Positions 44,653 through 53,312 of a stretch of 64,000 bases of DNA are shown in pieces. The notes under the pieces were generated by a model. It saw nothing but the letters and a program-made list of their open reading frames with translations. It was not told the origin of the DNA and did no database searches. A program made the position numbers and the translations under genes. This stretch comes from Candidatus Kurthia intestinigallinarum (GTDB taxonomy: Bacteria; Bacillota; Bacilli; Bacillales_A; Planococcaceae), in NCBI RefSeq assembly GCF_003991225.1, contig NZ_JTFC01000031.1:248001-312000 (forward strand), read 5' to 3'. How positions within the stretch are numbered: the stretch's first letter is position 1; every line of letters starts with the position of its first letter.

Positions 44653-46800
44653 TTATTTTTTGTATCGTTTACGCACATCTAAAATCGACATTTCTTTTAA
44701 TACGTCTTGCTCCTGTGCTTTCATCCACGTATAAACGGCGACATGAAGTGGTTTCGTTAATCGGTTTCGTTTCACCTCTTGCTTGCGCTCAATAACTTCC
44801 TTCACCGTACGTAGCTCTTTCCACACTGTGTAAAACGGCAACTTTAATTTTGTCATAAAGCCCGTCGCATCTTCTAAAACATAACCTTCCATTTCAAGCG
44901 TTAGATCATTTGTCACACGTAAATACCATTCATAGAAGCTTAACCAATCCGCAAATTCAGCCATCACCTGCTTCACTGGTAGCGCAAAGGTTTCCGCAAA
45001 GCGTACAACCTCATCATATGGTAGCTTTTCATAGGCGACACTGCGGCGCACGATATCTAATAAAATGAGGCGGTCTGTATCGTAGTCAATAATATGTGGA
45101 TCTTCTTGAATTTTAATGACCTCAAATACGAGCGCTACATTTTCATCACGCAAAAAGCGTTTTACCGCTTCGCGTTGTTGCGGCTGGACTTGTTTTTCAA
45201 ATAATTCCTTCACCCATTCGGAATGCATACCATCGATTCGTGATTTCGACGTATAAATGAGCGCATCACTCATCTCGTCATAGCCAACAGTGCCTAGGAA
45301 GCCATTCTCTTTTGAGTAAGCGACAACCGGGAATGTTAAATTTTCAGCTAGTGTATCCATTTTCGTGTCTTCTCGCTCGCCAATATTGAAAAATTTATTG
45401 TAGGAACGTGCGACAATTTTTTCGTTCTTCGTATTAATAAATAACCCACGTGCTTTGACATTAAGCGCATCCCACGCACGCTCTGTAAATGCCCGTCTCG
45501 TAAAGTTAAATGAAGAAATATGACCGTCCATCGGTTTTTCTTGCACAAGCTCATGTGCACGTAAATACGCAATAAATTCATCCTCTGGTACATCCTCTTG
45601 AATCGTGGTCACCGTATTGTCTTGCGACAGCTCATACACATCATTTTTTATTTCAAATGTCTCAAAACCGTCTTTAGATAACGTCATTGCACGAAGATAC
45701 TGTCCCTTTTCTACCTGGCCTTCTAAATTAAATGTATGCGATGTTGCCTGTACTGGTAAATGATATAAATTACGATGACCATGCACCTGATACGTCGTTT
45801 CATGCTGCTCCCATAAATGGTCTACATCTAAGCTATAAGAACCAACACCGTATACAAATTGACGTGTCGGCATCAAATGTAAATCCTCTGGCATTTTCGG
45901 TATGCCTGCATGGGTAACAAGCACCTCCTGATTATCATACGTATAATATACGACCTGACGCAGACGACGACAAAGCTGGCGCACGTCTTTTTTCGATATA
46001 TTTGCCGCTTCTAGTTGCTCCTTCGTCGGTCCAAAATTGCCCCCACGGATTTCCTCATCATTCGCCCATGCCTCTAAACTCTTCTCATGGTTACCGCGTA
46101 GTAGGACGACATTCGGCTGCTCGTACACTGTTAATAAAAACTGAAGCACCTCCACGTTTTCAAGGCCACGGTCTAAATAATCCCCAACAAAAATATACAA
46201 CTCATCATCGTGTAGCTCGCTGTTTAAATACTGCTGAAGCGCCGTATAACAGCCATGAATATCCCCAATATGATGAATTTTTTGCCACTTATTATAGTCA
46301 GTTGGCGAATAGGTAATGGCCTCACGAAATTCATGTGGCTTCAGTGTTGTAATCCAGTTCGGCAATGGTGTCGTTTGGATTTGATCATAAACAGTCATAA
46401 CGGCAGCATCCGGCACATGCTTATACGTCGCACGCATTTTATTTTGCTTTAATACTACGTCAAGTGGCACATCTGAAAAATCGACAGCGTATGTACGGTA
46501 GCGATAATGCTGTGCTAATTTTTTGTAGCGTGCTAGCGTCTTACTATTGGCATGCGTCGCATTGACGACAACAAACTCGCCTCGCTTCATACGCGTTTCT
46601 AATAAATCGAATAATAAATTCCACACACGGTGGTCATTTTTTTGACTAATCGTTAATTCTCCTGCGTCATTCATTAAGGGCCCTTCAAACATTAATCGAA
46701 TCGTATCTGATGATAATGTATATGGTTCTAGACCTTGCTCGGTAATAAATGTGTCTTTTCCTGCGCCCATTGCTCCGCGCAGTAATACTAATTGCTGCAT
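44653..46800 (-). CDS. Single-chain RNA-repair enzyme: polynucleotide kinase - metallophosphatase - T4 Rnl1-type RNA ligase
   Basis: The 715-aa protein joins three domains. Residues 1-150 form a P-loop kinase (GAMGAGKDT at 9-17; SSDTIR at 30-35 with the T4 Pnk-like Asp and Arg; lid near NKMRATYKHVP). Residues 173-385 form a calcineurin-type phosphatase: GDIHG 179-183, GDYLDRG 206-212, GNHE 236-239, HAGIP 297-301, HGH 340-342. Residues 425-665 match T4 RNA ligase 1: ARGLF and ARSYNKFFNIGE before motif I, motif I KENG with nucleophile K497, VFEVI (558-562), and motif V EGY to KLK (638-653). The order resembles bacterial Pnkp, but the ligase is of Rnl1 type. It would heal 2',3'-cyclic-P/5'-OH breaks and seal them, for example in tRNA. 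It lies between ricA-miaB and mutS, where B. subtilis has cotE. Confidence 0.85.
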   Translation of the reverse strand: MQQLVLLRGAMGAGKDTFITEQGLEPYTLSSDTIRLMFEGPLMNDAGELTISQKNDHRVWNLLFDLLETRMKRGEFVVVNATHANSKTLARYKKLAQHYRYRTYAVDFSDVPLDVVLKQNKMRATYKHVPDAAVMTVYDQIQTTPLPNWITTLKPHEFREAITYSPTDYNKWQKIHHIGDIHGCYTALQQYLNSELHDDELYIFVGDYLDRGLENVEVLQFLLTVYEQPNVVLLRGNHEKSLEAWANDEEIRGGNFGPTKEQLEAANISKKDVRQLCRRLRQVVYYTYDNQEVLVTHAGIPKMPEDLHLMPTRQFVYGVGSYSLDVDHLWEQHETTYQVHGHRNLYHLPVQATSHTFNLEGQVEKGQYLRAMTLSKDGFETFEIKNDVYELSQDNTVTTIQEDVPEDEFIAYLRAHELVQEKPMDGHISSFNFTRRAFTERAWDALNVKARGLFINTKNEKIVARSYNKFFNIGEREDTKMDTLAENLTFPVVAYSKENGFLGTVGYDEMSDALIYTSKSRIDGMHSEWVKELFEKQVQPQQREAVKRFLRDENVALVFEVIKIQEDPHIIDYDTDRLILLDIVRRSVAYEKLPYDEVVRFAETFALPVKQVMAEFADWLSFYEWYLRVTNDLTLEMEGYVLEDATGFMTKLKLPFYTVWKELRTVKEVIERKQEVKRNRLTKPLHVAVYTWMKAQEQDVLKEMSILDVRKRYKK

Positions 46801-46906
46801 GCTACGTCCTCCTTTATTTGCTGTTCCAACGTAATCACTTATGTATTGATTAACTTCCTATGATACACCAAAATATCAAAAAAATACAAAAATAATAAAA
46901 TCGCCA

Positions 46907-47014
46907 TAAAAAAGAGACTGGGACAAAACACGTCATGTTCCTTTTTTAGCGTTCGCAACGAAAAACCGGAACCGCGCCACCGCGCGATTCCGGTTTTTCT
47001 GATGCTCCTATGAG
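46907..47014 (-). repeat. ~108-bp dispersed repeat with strong hairpin, copy A
   Basis: The element has an AAAAAAGAGACTGGGACAAA end, a TAGCGTTCGCAACG segment and a long hairpin (AAAAACCGGAACCGCGC with GCGCGATTCCGGTTTTT). A nearly identical copy lies inverted at 52332-52440. On the minus strand it follows ricA and can act as its terminator. Confidence 0.85.
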
Positions 47015-47051
47015 AGGTGATTTCTACACGTATGTCAAAGCCTCGTTGTTG

Positions 47052-47402
47052 CTATTTTTCTAGATGATCTGCCATCGTCTTCGCGACAAGCTGTAGTAAT
47101 TCGTTCACATCTTTATGAACGCCCTTAAACTGGTCTACAATTGGCATATCATCAATCTCTTGCTGAAGTGCATCAATTTTCGCTTCAACCTCATGCTGTG
47201 CAGCATATTTGCCGTAATGTTGTAAATTGACCGCTTGCTTCTGCAGCAGCTTAATTTCCGCAATTTTTTTTTGCACTTTTTTATTATTATTTAACTGCGC
47301 TTCTGCACGTTTGAAAAATGCTACTTCTTCGCTCTGTTCGATTTGAGCAGCAATTTGCTGTGCCTTGCGCTTAATGTCCTCGTTTGAAAAACGTTCAGGC
47401 AT
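47052..47402 (-). CDS. ricA: RicA (YmcA) regulatory subunit
   Basis: RicA (116 aa, alpha-helical) works with RicF (YlbF) and RicT (YaaT) as the Y-complex, which directs RNase Y to specific mRNAs and holds Fe-S clusters. The family pattern is seen in EEVAFFKRAEAQLNNNKKVQ and PIVDQFKGVHKDVNELLQLV. Its start overlaps the miaB stop (TAATG). rny itself is at 56586-58145 in this window. Confidence 0.9.
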   Translation of the reverse strand: MPERFSNEDIKRKAQQIAAQIEQSEEVAFFKRAEAQLNNNKKVQKKIAEIKLLQKQAVNLQHYGKYAAQHEVEAKIDALQQEIDDMPIVDQFKGVHKDVNELLQLVAKTMADHLEK

Positions 47403-48922
47403 TAAACCTCCACCTTTTCCACAACCTCTACGAACTCACCATTTAATGAATACATTTTTGCGTCTGTCACACGTACAAGTACACGCTTGCCAATCACTTC
47501 TTTTGGTGCGCGGAAGTTGACTAATTTATTGCGACGCGTATAGCCCGCTAAGACATCTTTATTTCGTTTACTTTCGCCGTCTACTAACACTTCAACAACT
47601 TGGCCCACATAAGGTTTTAACGCCTTTTCGCTATATTCTCCAACGACCGCATTTAAACGCTGTAAACGCTCTTTTTTTACGTCCATCGGTACATTATCTG
47701 ACATTTTTGCAGCAGGTGTGCCCTCACGCGGAGAATAAATATAGGTGAAGGCCATTTCAAAGCCCACCTCACGATAGAGTGATAACGTTTCTTCAAATTG
47801 CTCTTCTGTTTCATTCGGGAAGCCAACGATAATATCCGTCGTTAACGCAACATCCGGAATCGCCTTCTTAATTTTAGCAACTAATTCTAAATAACGCTCG
47901 CGTGTATACTTACGCGCCATGATTTTTAGCATACTTGTTGAGCCAGATTGTACAGGTAAATGAATATGCTCGACTAAATTACCTTTTTTCGCTAACACAT
48001 CAATCAAGTAATCATCAAAATCACGTGGATGACTTGTCGTAAAACGAATACGTGGTACATTAATGGTACGAAGCTCATCCATTAAATGGCCTAAGCCATA
48101 TTCAAAACCTTCTAAATCCTTACCATACGCATTGACGTTTTGACCAAGCAACGTAATTTCTTGATAGCCCTGTGCGGCTAACTCGCGTACTTCCTGAATA
48201 ATATCTTGCGGTAAACGACTACGCTCTTTCCCGCGTGTATACGGTACGATGCAGTACGTACAGAACTTATCACAGCCGTACATAATGTTTACCCATGCCT
48301 TTGTACCACCATTACGCACTTTTGGCATGTTTTCGATGACATCGCCCTCTTTTGACCATACATCGATGACCATTTCTTTTGACATATACGCTTCATTTAA
48401 GATTTCTGGTAGCTTATGAATATTATGGGTACCGAAAATAATATCGACCTGATCATATGTTTTTAAGATTTTATTAACGACCGCTTCCTCCTGTGACATA
48501 CAGCCACAAACGCCAAGTAATAAATCAGGATTTTTCGTTTTTAATGGTTTTAAATGACCCAGCTCACCAAACACACGATTTTCCGCATTTTCACGAATCG
48601 CACATGTATTCAGTAAAATCACATTAGCCTCGTTAACATCCTCTGTTGCTTCGTATCCTAGACTTTCAAAAATTCCTGCCATCACTTCAGTATCATGGAC
48701 ATTCATTTGACAGCCAAAAGTTTGAATCATAAATTTACGGCCATTGCCCATGCCTTTAAATTGCGCATTAATTGAAAATTGCTCATACGCAACCTCTTCT
48801 TTACCACGCTTTTTCGCATCTTTTAGTGAAGGTGCTTGAAAATAGGCACTATAGTCCTTTGTCGGTTGTAGTGGTTTGAACGGCTTCGCCTGCTCGTTCA
48901 TGTTACGTTGTTCTTCGTTCAT
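47402..48922 (-). CDS. miaB: tRNA-2-methylthio-N6-dimethylallyladenosine synthase MiaB
   Basis: MiaB (506 aa) is a radical-SAM methylthiotransferase that turns i6A37 into ms2i6A37. It has an N-terminal UPF0004 domain with [10 protein letters not shown] (Cys near 69) and [12 protein letters not shown]. The radical-SAM cluster is CDKFCTYC (about 212-220), and a C-terminal TRAM domain spans about 430-500. About 60 residues precede the first domain, a longer leader than in E. coli but usual in Bacillus. It forms an operon with ricA. Confidence 0.95.
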   Translation of the reverse strand: MNEEQRNMNEQAKPFKPLQPTKDYSAYFQAPSLKDAKKRGKEEVAYEQFSINAQFKGMGNGRKFMIQTFGCQMNVHDTEVMAGIFESLGYEATEDVNEANVILLNTCAIRENAENRVFGELGHLKPLKTKNPDLLLGVCGCMSQEEAVVNKILKTYDQVDIIFGTHNIHKLPEILNEAYMSKEMVIDVWSKEGDVIENMPKVRNGGTKAWVNIMYGCDKFCTYCIVPYTRGKERSRLPQDIIQEVRELAAQGYQEITLLGQNVNAYGKDLEGFEYGLGHLMDELRTINVPRIRFTTSHPRDFDDYLIDVLAKKGNLVEHIHLPVQSGSTSMLKIMARKYTRERYLELVAKIKKAIPDVALTTDIIVGFPNETEEQFEETLSLYREVGFEMAFTYIYSPREGTPAAKMSDNVPMDVKKERLQRLNAVVGEYSEKALKPYVGQVVEVLVDGESKRNKDVLAGYTRRNKLVNFRAPKEVIGKRVLVRVTDAKMYSLNGEFVEVVEKVEV

Positions 48923-48985
48923 TATTTTATCCCCCTCAAAATCATCCCTCTTATTATACGGAATTCAGCGAGGTTTGGAAATGAT

Positions 48986-50338
48986 TTACGGCAAGTACAA
49001 CTGCTTCATACTTTTATAATCAACTTTACCGGTATGCAAATGCGGTAGCTCTTCGACGCTTTCGACCTGTACAGAGTTGGCATGCAAGTTATAGAGCTGG
49101 CATAAAAAGCGCTTCACACGTGATGCATCGCCGTGTTCAATTACCGCGACAAGTTGTTGGTCATTACCTACACAGGCGACCGTTACACCAAATTTCTTCG
49201 CGACCGTCTTTTCAACATCATGTAAATTAATGCGTAGCCCTTTAATTTTAATAAAACTTTTCATGCGCCCAATTAAGGTCGCATAGCCTTCCTCATCAAT
49301 TGTTGCTAAATCGCCAGTCGGTAAACAGCCGTCATATTCATCGCCGTTTGCAAGATCTCTCGCCTCTGTTGCATAGCCCATCATGACATTATCGCCGTAA
49401 TAATATAATTCACCCGTATCCGCTAGCTCAAAGCGGCCGCCGGGCACTGGGATACCAATTGAGCCTAATTTATCCGCAAGGCGCTCATACGGGACGTACG
49501 CAATGCGTGGTGCCGCTTCCGTTTGTCCATACATGACATAAAACTTGCGATTCGTTGCAATCGCGTATTGATTAAATTTATCGACTAAATACACATCTAA
49601 GTGGCCACCCGCTTGCGTCAATGTTTTTAATGACGGCAACTCCATATCAACAAAGCCTAAACGATTTAATAATTGATACGTAAACGGCACACCTGCAATC
49701 GACGTCCCTTTAAATTCATTCACAAAATACCAAAACGACGGTAGTTTCACGCTTTTAGACGTCAATAATAACGTCGCCCCTACTTGTAAATGACTATTCA
49801 CAATCGAAATGCCGTACGAATATGATAACGGTAAATTAATGACGGGACGCTCGTGCTCGTCTAGTTCTAAATAGTCGACAATCGACTCGGTATTTGCTTG
49901 TATATTTTTATACGAGAGGCGCACGTATTTTGGGCTTCCCGTCGTACCCGATGTACTTAATAGTAGCGCTAAATCTTTATGAACCGAATAGGTTGGTTGT
50001 TGACGTTTTTTGAAAAACTGCTCGGTAATCTCTTCGTAGGCATCATGCGTCGTTGCACCGAGTAAAAAAGCCGGCTCATAATGCGTCACGATATTTTCAA
50101 GCATGGCTACCGCTAAGTCATCATTTATGAGCATCACTGCATGACCCGCTTGAAGTGCCGCTACATAATGGACAATCGTTTTATAATCATTGCGGCAAAC
50201 AATGCCGACAACTACTTTCTTTGGCGTCTCTAACATCGCGACAATTTGTGCGACATCCTCAGCTAGTTGCTCATACGTGTACGCCGCTGTCGCTTTTTGA
50301 ACAGCAATTTTTTCCGATGGTTGAATGTCAAAAAACAT
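48986..50338 (-). CDS. AMP-forming acyl/aryl ligase (ANL superfamily), short
   Basis: This 450-aa adenylate-forming enzyme has the phosphate loop LLSTSGTTGSPK (about 129-140), the MYGQTEAAPR segment (about 267), the GDL hinge region and a C-terminal lysine in HTGKVDYKS. It is shorter than usual acyl-CoA synthetases, with a trimmed N-terminal part. No carrier protein, thioesterase or CoA-ligase partner is next to it, and I cannot name the substrate. Confidence 0.8.
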   Translation of the reverse strand: MFFDIQPSEKIAVQKATAAYTYEQLAEDVAQIVAMLETPKKVVVGIVCRNDYKTIVHYVAALQAGHAVMLINDDLAVAMLENIVTHYEPAFLLGATTHDAYEEITEQFFKKRQQPTYSVHKDLALLLSTSGTTGSPKYVRLSYKNIQANTESIVDYLELDEHERPVINLPLSYSYGISIVNSHLQVGATLLLTSKSVKLPSFWYFVNEFKGTSIAGVPFTYQLLNRLGFVDMELPSLKTLTQAGGHLDVYLVDKFNQYAIATNRKFYVMYGQTEAAPRIAYVPYERLADKLGSIGIPVPGGRFELADTGELYYYGDNVMMGYATEARDLANGDEYDGCLPTGDLATIDEEGYATLIGRMKSFIKIKGLRINLHDVEKTVAKKFGVTVACVGNDQQLVAVIEHGDASRVKRFLCQLYNLHANSVQVESVEELPHLHTGKVDYKSMKQLYLP

Positions 50339-50402
50339 CGTTCTTCCCCCTTATCACAATTCCTTTGCTTTTATTTTAATGGAAAAATTTTGATTTTCCT
50401 AT

Positions 50403-50435
50403 AAAAAAAGAGAAATCACGAAGATTTCTCTTTTT
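50403..50435 (-). terminator. Terminator of the TDT transporter gene
   Basis: AAAAAGAGAAATC with GATTTCTCTTTTT around a 5-nt loop. Confidence 0.85.
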
Positions 50436-50441
50436 ACATGC

Positions 50442-51383
50442 CTATTCATTGACCGCTACTTTTCTAGCACTTGCCATCTCACGCCATAAAAAGACAATGT
50501 AGCGCGCCGTTACATAGAGCACCATGACCGTTGCAAACGTTATTTCAACAACAATCACAGTTGTTACGATAGGACCTGTATAGCCTAAATAATGCACGGC
50601 ATTTGTCAGTGCTGTCGCACAAATGACCAGTGGGAATGTAAACGCCGCATAACTCGGAAAAAATGGTAGGCGTAATAATTGAGGAAGCTGTGTTAGCACA
50701 AGCACATATAATAGCTGTGCAATGATAACTAGTGTTAACACCATCGTCGTTGAAGCCGCTTCAACATGTGCTAAGTAGCCTGCTAATGTCAGAGATACAG
50801 GTGCACATAAAATCGTAATTAACGGCAAGGTCGGCACCTCTAAATTACGCATCACGAAAATACGTACGAGCATGAGCGGTACAAGAATAATCACAAACGT
50901 AATACAGCTATAAAAAACGATATCCATTAATGCTGGCGCACGTCCACCAGCCGTTAGTGGCATAATGCCCATACCGATATACATAATAAACCAGCTCGGA
51001 TAAATATGAGAAAGTGTCAACGCCGTACGTAATACGAAGCGATACGTAAAATACAACATCAATACAAAATGCAGCACAAGGGCAAACCACCAAATATTTT
51101 CCCATACAACCATTGTATCCATATACAAACTACTTAACACCATTAACGCCATTGTGAATGTCGGTGACACTGCAGCAATTAAAGGGTTTTTCATTTCTTT
51201 TAAAACGCGTTCTGGTGCTAATACAATCTTTAATAATAGTCCGCTTAAAAAGACAGCACCCATAAAAATAAGGCCATTGGCAAACCATGTTAGCTCGAAT
51301 GTTTTTACTAATTTAGCGAGCGAGAATAATGCAAGCATAACACCGCTAATTGGAATCGGTATCGCACGAATAAGTTGTTTCAT
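50442..51383 (-). CDS. TDT-family transporter (tellurite-resistance/dicarboxylate type)
   Basis: This 313-aa integral membrane protein has about ten helices and the TDT-family layout (TehA/SLAC1-like fold), with PIPISGVMLALFSLAKL in the first helix and AVSPTFTMALMVLS in the third. TDT proteins export anions such as sulfite, C4-dicarboxylates or tellurite. AAGGAGACG precedes the ATG. The divergent LysR gene is the likely regulator. Confidence 0.82.
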   Translation of the reverse strand: MKQLIRAIPIPISGVMLALFSLAKLVKTFELTWFANGLIFMGAVFLSGLLLKIVLAPERVLKEMKNPLIAAVSPTFTMALMVLSSLYMDTMVVWENIWWFALVLHFVLMLYFTYRFVLRTALTLSHIYPSWFIMYIGMGIMPLTAGGRAPALMDIVFYSCITFVIILVPLMLVRIFVMRNLEVPTLPLITILCAPVSLTLAGYLAHVEAASTTMVLTLVIIAQLLYVLVLTQLPQLLRLPFFPSYAAFTFPLVICATALTNAVHYLGYTGPIVTTVIVVEITFATVMVLYVTARYIVFLWREMASARKVAVNE

Positions 51384-51493
51384 TGTTCATCACGTCTCCT
51401 TGATGCTTTCAGTATACTAAGAACTTTACTATTTTAAAAATACATAATTAAAATTATAATTATTGGTAAATCAAATAATTAGGATGTGATTCC

Positions 51494-52297
51494 ATGCTTG
51501 AACAACTTCATGTATTCGTAAAAGTATATGAACAACGAAATTTTACAAAAGCCTCCGCACTATTGTTCATTTCACAACCAACGATTTCAACAAAGATCAA
51601 ACAACTTGAGCAACAATTAAATACAACATTCTTCATTCGTAAAGGTCCCAAAAGCCTCGTACCAACTGAGGCCGCCCATACCTTTTATCAATATGCGTTA
51701 CGTACCATTGATGACTACGAACAGACGTTGACACAACTGCATGGTAAAAAGCGTATACGTTGCCATATTGGCTGTTCGAATACGATTGCGGTCCATTACT
51801 TCCCGCAAATCTTCCCACAGCTTGTCGCCGCTTTTCCACATATTGATTTCATTTTGTCCTTATCCAATTCCGCGAAAGTAGCCGAAGGCGTGGCACAGCA
51901 TCGACTAGATATTGGCCTAATCGAAAAGCCACTCGATACGCATCCGCTTCAAAAGACTATACTTGGTACAGATGAGCTCGTACTCGCTGGCAATCTAGAA
52001 AGTCCCTACTGGCTGATGCGTGAAAAACAATCAGGTGTTCGCTTTTTTAATGAACTCTATATTTCCGAACAAAATATTCATGCACAAATTATCGATACAA
52101 ATAGTAATGAAATCATTACCGCACTACTGCAACAAGGCTTTGGTAAAACCATTTTGTCACGCATTAGCTTGCCAGAAAACATTCCCTTTCAGCAACTGTC
52201 CACGCATTATCATCGACAACTTTTCCTTATTAATCGCGACGATCAAAATGATTTACAAGCTGTTTCAGCGATGATTGCAAAGCATTTCCAAACATAA
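51494..52297 (+). CDS. LysR-family transcriptional regulator
   Basis: This 267-aa LysR protein has a winged-helix N-terminus (1-60, FVKVYEQRNFTKASALLFISQPTISTKIKQLE) and a shortish effector domain. It is divergent from the TDT transporter across a ~110-bp AT-rich gap, so it probably controls that gene. AGGATGTGATTCC precedes the ATG. Repeat copy B follows its stop. Confidence 0.88.
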   Translation: MLEQLHVFVKVYEQRNFTKASALLFISQPTISTKIKQLEQQLNTTFFIRKGPKSLVPTEAAHTFYQYALRTIDDYEQTLTQLHGKKRIRCHIGCSNTIAVHYFPQIFPQLVAAFPHIDFILSLSNSAKVAEGVAQHRLDIGLIEKPLDTHPLQKTILGTDELVLAGNLESPYWLMREKQSGVRFFNELYISEQNIHAQIIDTNSNEIITALLQQGFGKTILSRISLPENIPFQQLSTHYHRQLFLINRDDQNDLQAVSAMIAKHFQT

Positions 52298-52331
52298 AAA
52301 AGAGAGAGGGATATACATGAAAAAACAACCG

Positions 52332-52440
52332 CTCCTAGGAGCATAAGAAAAACCGGAATCGCGCGGTGGCGCGGTTCCGGTTTTTCGTTGCGAACGCTAA
52401 AAAAGGAAAATGACGTATTTTGTCTCAGTCTCTTTTTTAT
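52332..52440 (+). repeat. ~108-bp dispersed repeat with strong hairpin, copy B (inverted relative to A)
   Basis: Read on the minus strand it matches copy A with only a few base changes, including the GAGACTGAGACAAAA end, AGCGTTCGCAACG and the CCGGAACCGCGCC/GCGCGATTCCGG hairpin. It lies between the convergent LysR gene and korB and may end both transcripts. Confidence 0.85.
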
Positions 52441-52445
52441 TATGA

Positions 52446-53312
52446 TTACATAAATTCTTTCATTAACTCGTCTAATTTTTCTTCGCCTAATTCAAGATTT
52501 TCATAAGTTAATGCATTTTCTGAATAGCCTTTTACTTTTTCTTGGTAAGAAGCTGTTTCAGTATCTTGATAAATGATACCTGTTACAAGACCTTCATGCT
52601 TCATAACCGTTTGCATTGCTTGCTCACGGTTTGAAGAATCATAATCTTCAATATCACTTAATTTTGTTAAATGTTCTTTAAACCAATCATATGTGTTTAC
52701 TTTATTATATGTCACACATGGTGAGAATACATTAATGAATGAGAAGCCTTTATGTTTCATCCCTTCTTCAATCATCGCTGTTAATTCTTTTAAATCTGTT
52801 GAGAAGCCTTGTGCCACAAATGTTGCACCTGATGATAAGGCTACTTCAAGCGGTTTTAGTGATGGCTCAATCGCGCCACCTGGTGTTGATTTCGTGATAA
52901 AACCAGCAGCAGAACGTGGAGATGTTTGTCCTTTTGTTAAGCCATAAATTTGGTTATCCATTACAATGTACGTGACATCAATATTACGACGGATTGAGTG
53001 TACAGTGTGACCCATACCGATAGCAAATCCATCACCGTCACCGCCTGTTGCGATAACGTTTAAGTCACGGTTTGCCAGTTTTAGACCTTGTGCGATTGGT
53101 AGCGCACGACCGTGGATACCATGTAAGCCATATGCATTAATATAACCTGATAAACGACCTGAACAACCGATACCTGACACGACCGCTAATTCATGTGGTT
53201 CGATTTCTAGGTTTGCGGCAGCACGTTGAATCGATGCTTGTACAGAGAAGTCACCGCATCCTGGACACCAGTTCGGTTTGATTGTATTACGAAAATCTTT
53301 AAATGTTACCAT
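52446..53312 (-). CDS. korB: 2-oxoacid:ferredoxin oxidoreductase, beta subunit
   Basis: KorB (288 aa) carries the thiamine-diphosphate site of a 2-oxoacid (probably 2-oxoglutarate) ferredoxin oxidoreductase. The N-terminal NWCPGCGDFSVQ holds cluster cysteines. The ThDP motif is GDGDGFAIG to NQIYGLTKGQTSPRS (about 92-131), and a third cysteine appears in FSPCVTYN. It overlaps korA by 14 bp. No separate ferredoxin gene is adjacent. Confidence 0.9.
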   Translation of the reverse strand: MVTFKDFRNTIKPNWCPGCGDFSVQASIQRAAANLEIEPHELAVVSGIGCSGRLSGYINAYGLHGIHGRALPIAQGLKLANRDLNVIATGGDGDGFAIGMGHTVHSIRRNIDVTYIVMDNQIYGLTKGQTSPRSAAGFITKSTPGGAIEPSLKPLEVALSSGATFVAQGFSTDLKELTAMIEEGMKHKGFSFINVFSPCVTYNKVNTYDWFKEHLTKLSDIEDYDSSNREQAMQTVMKHEGLVTGIIYQDTETASYQEKVKGYSENALTYENLELGEEKLDELMKEFM

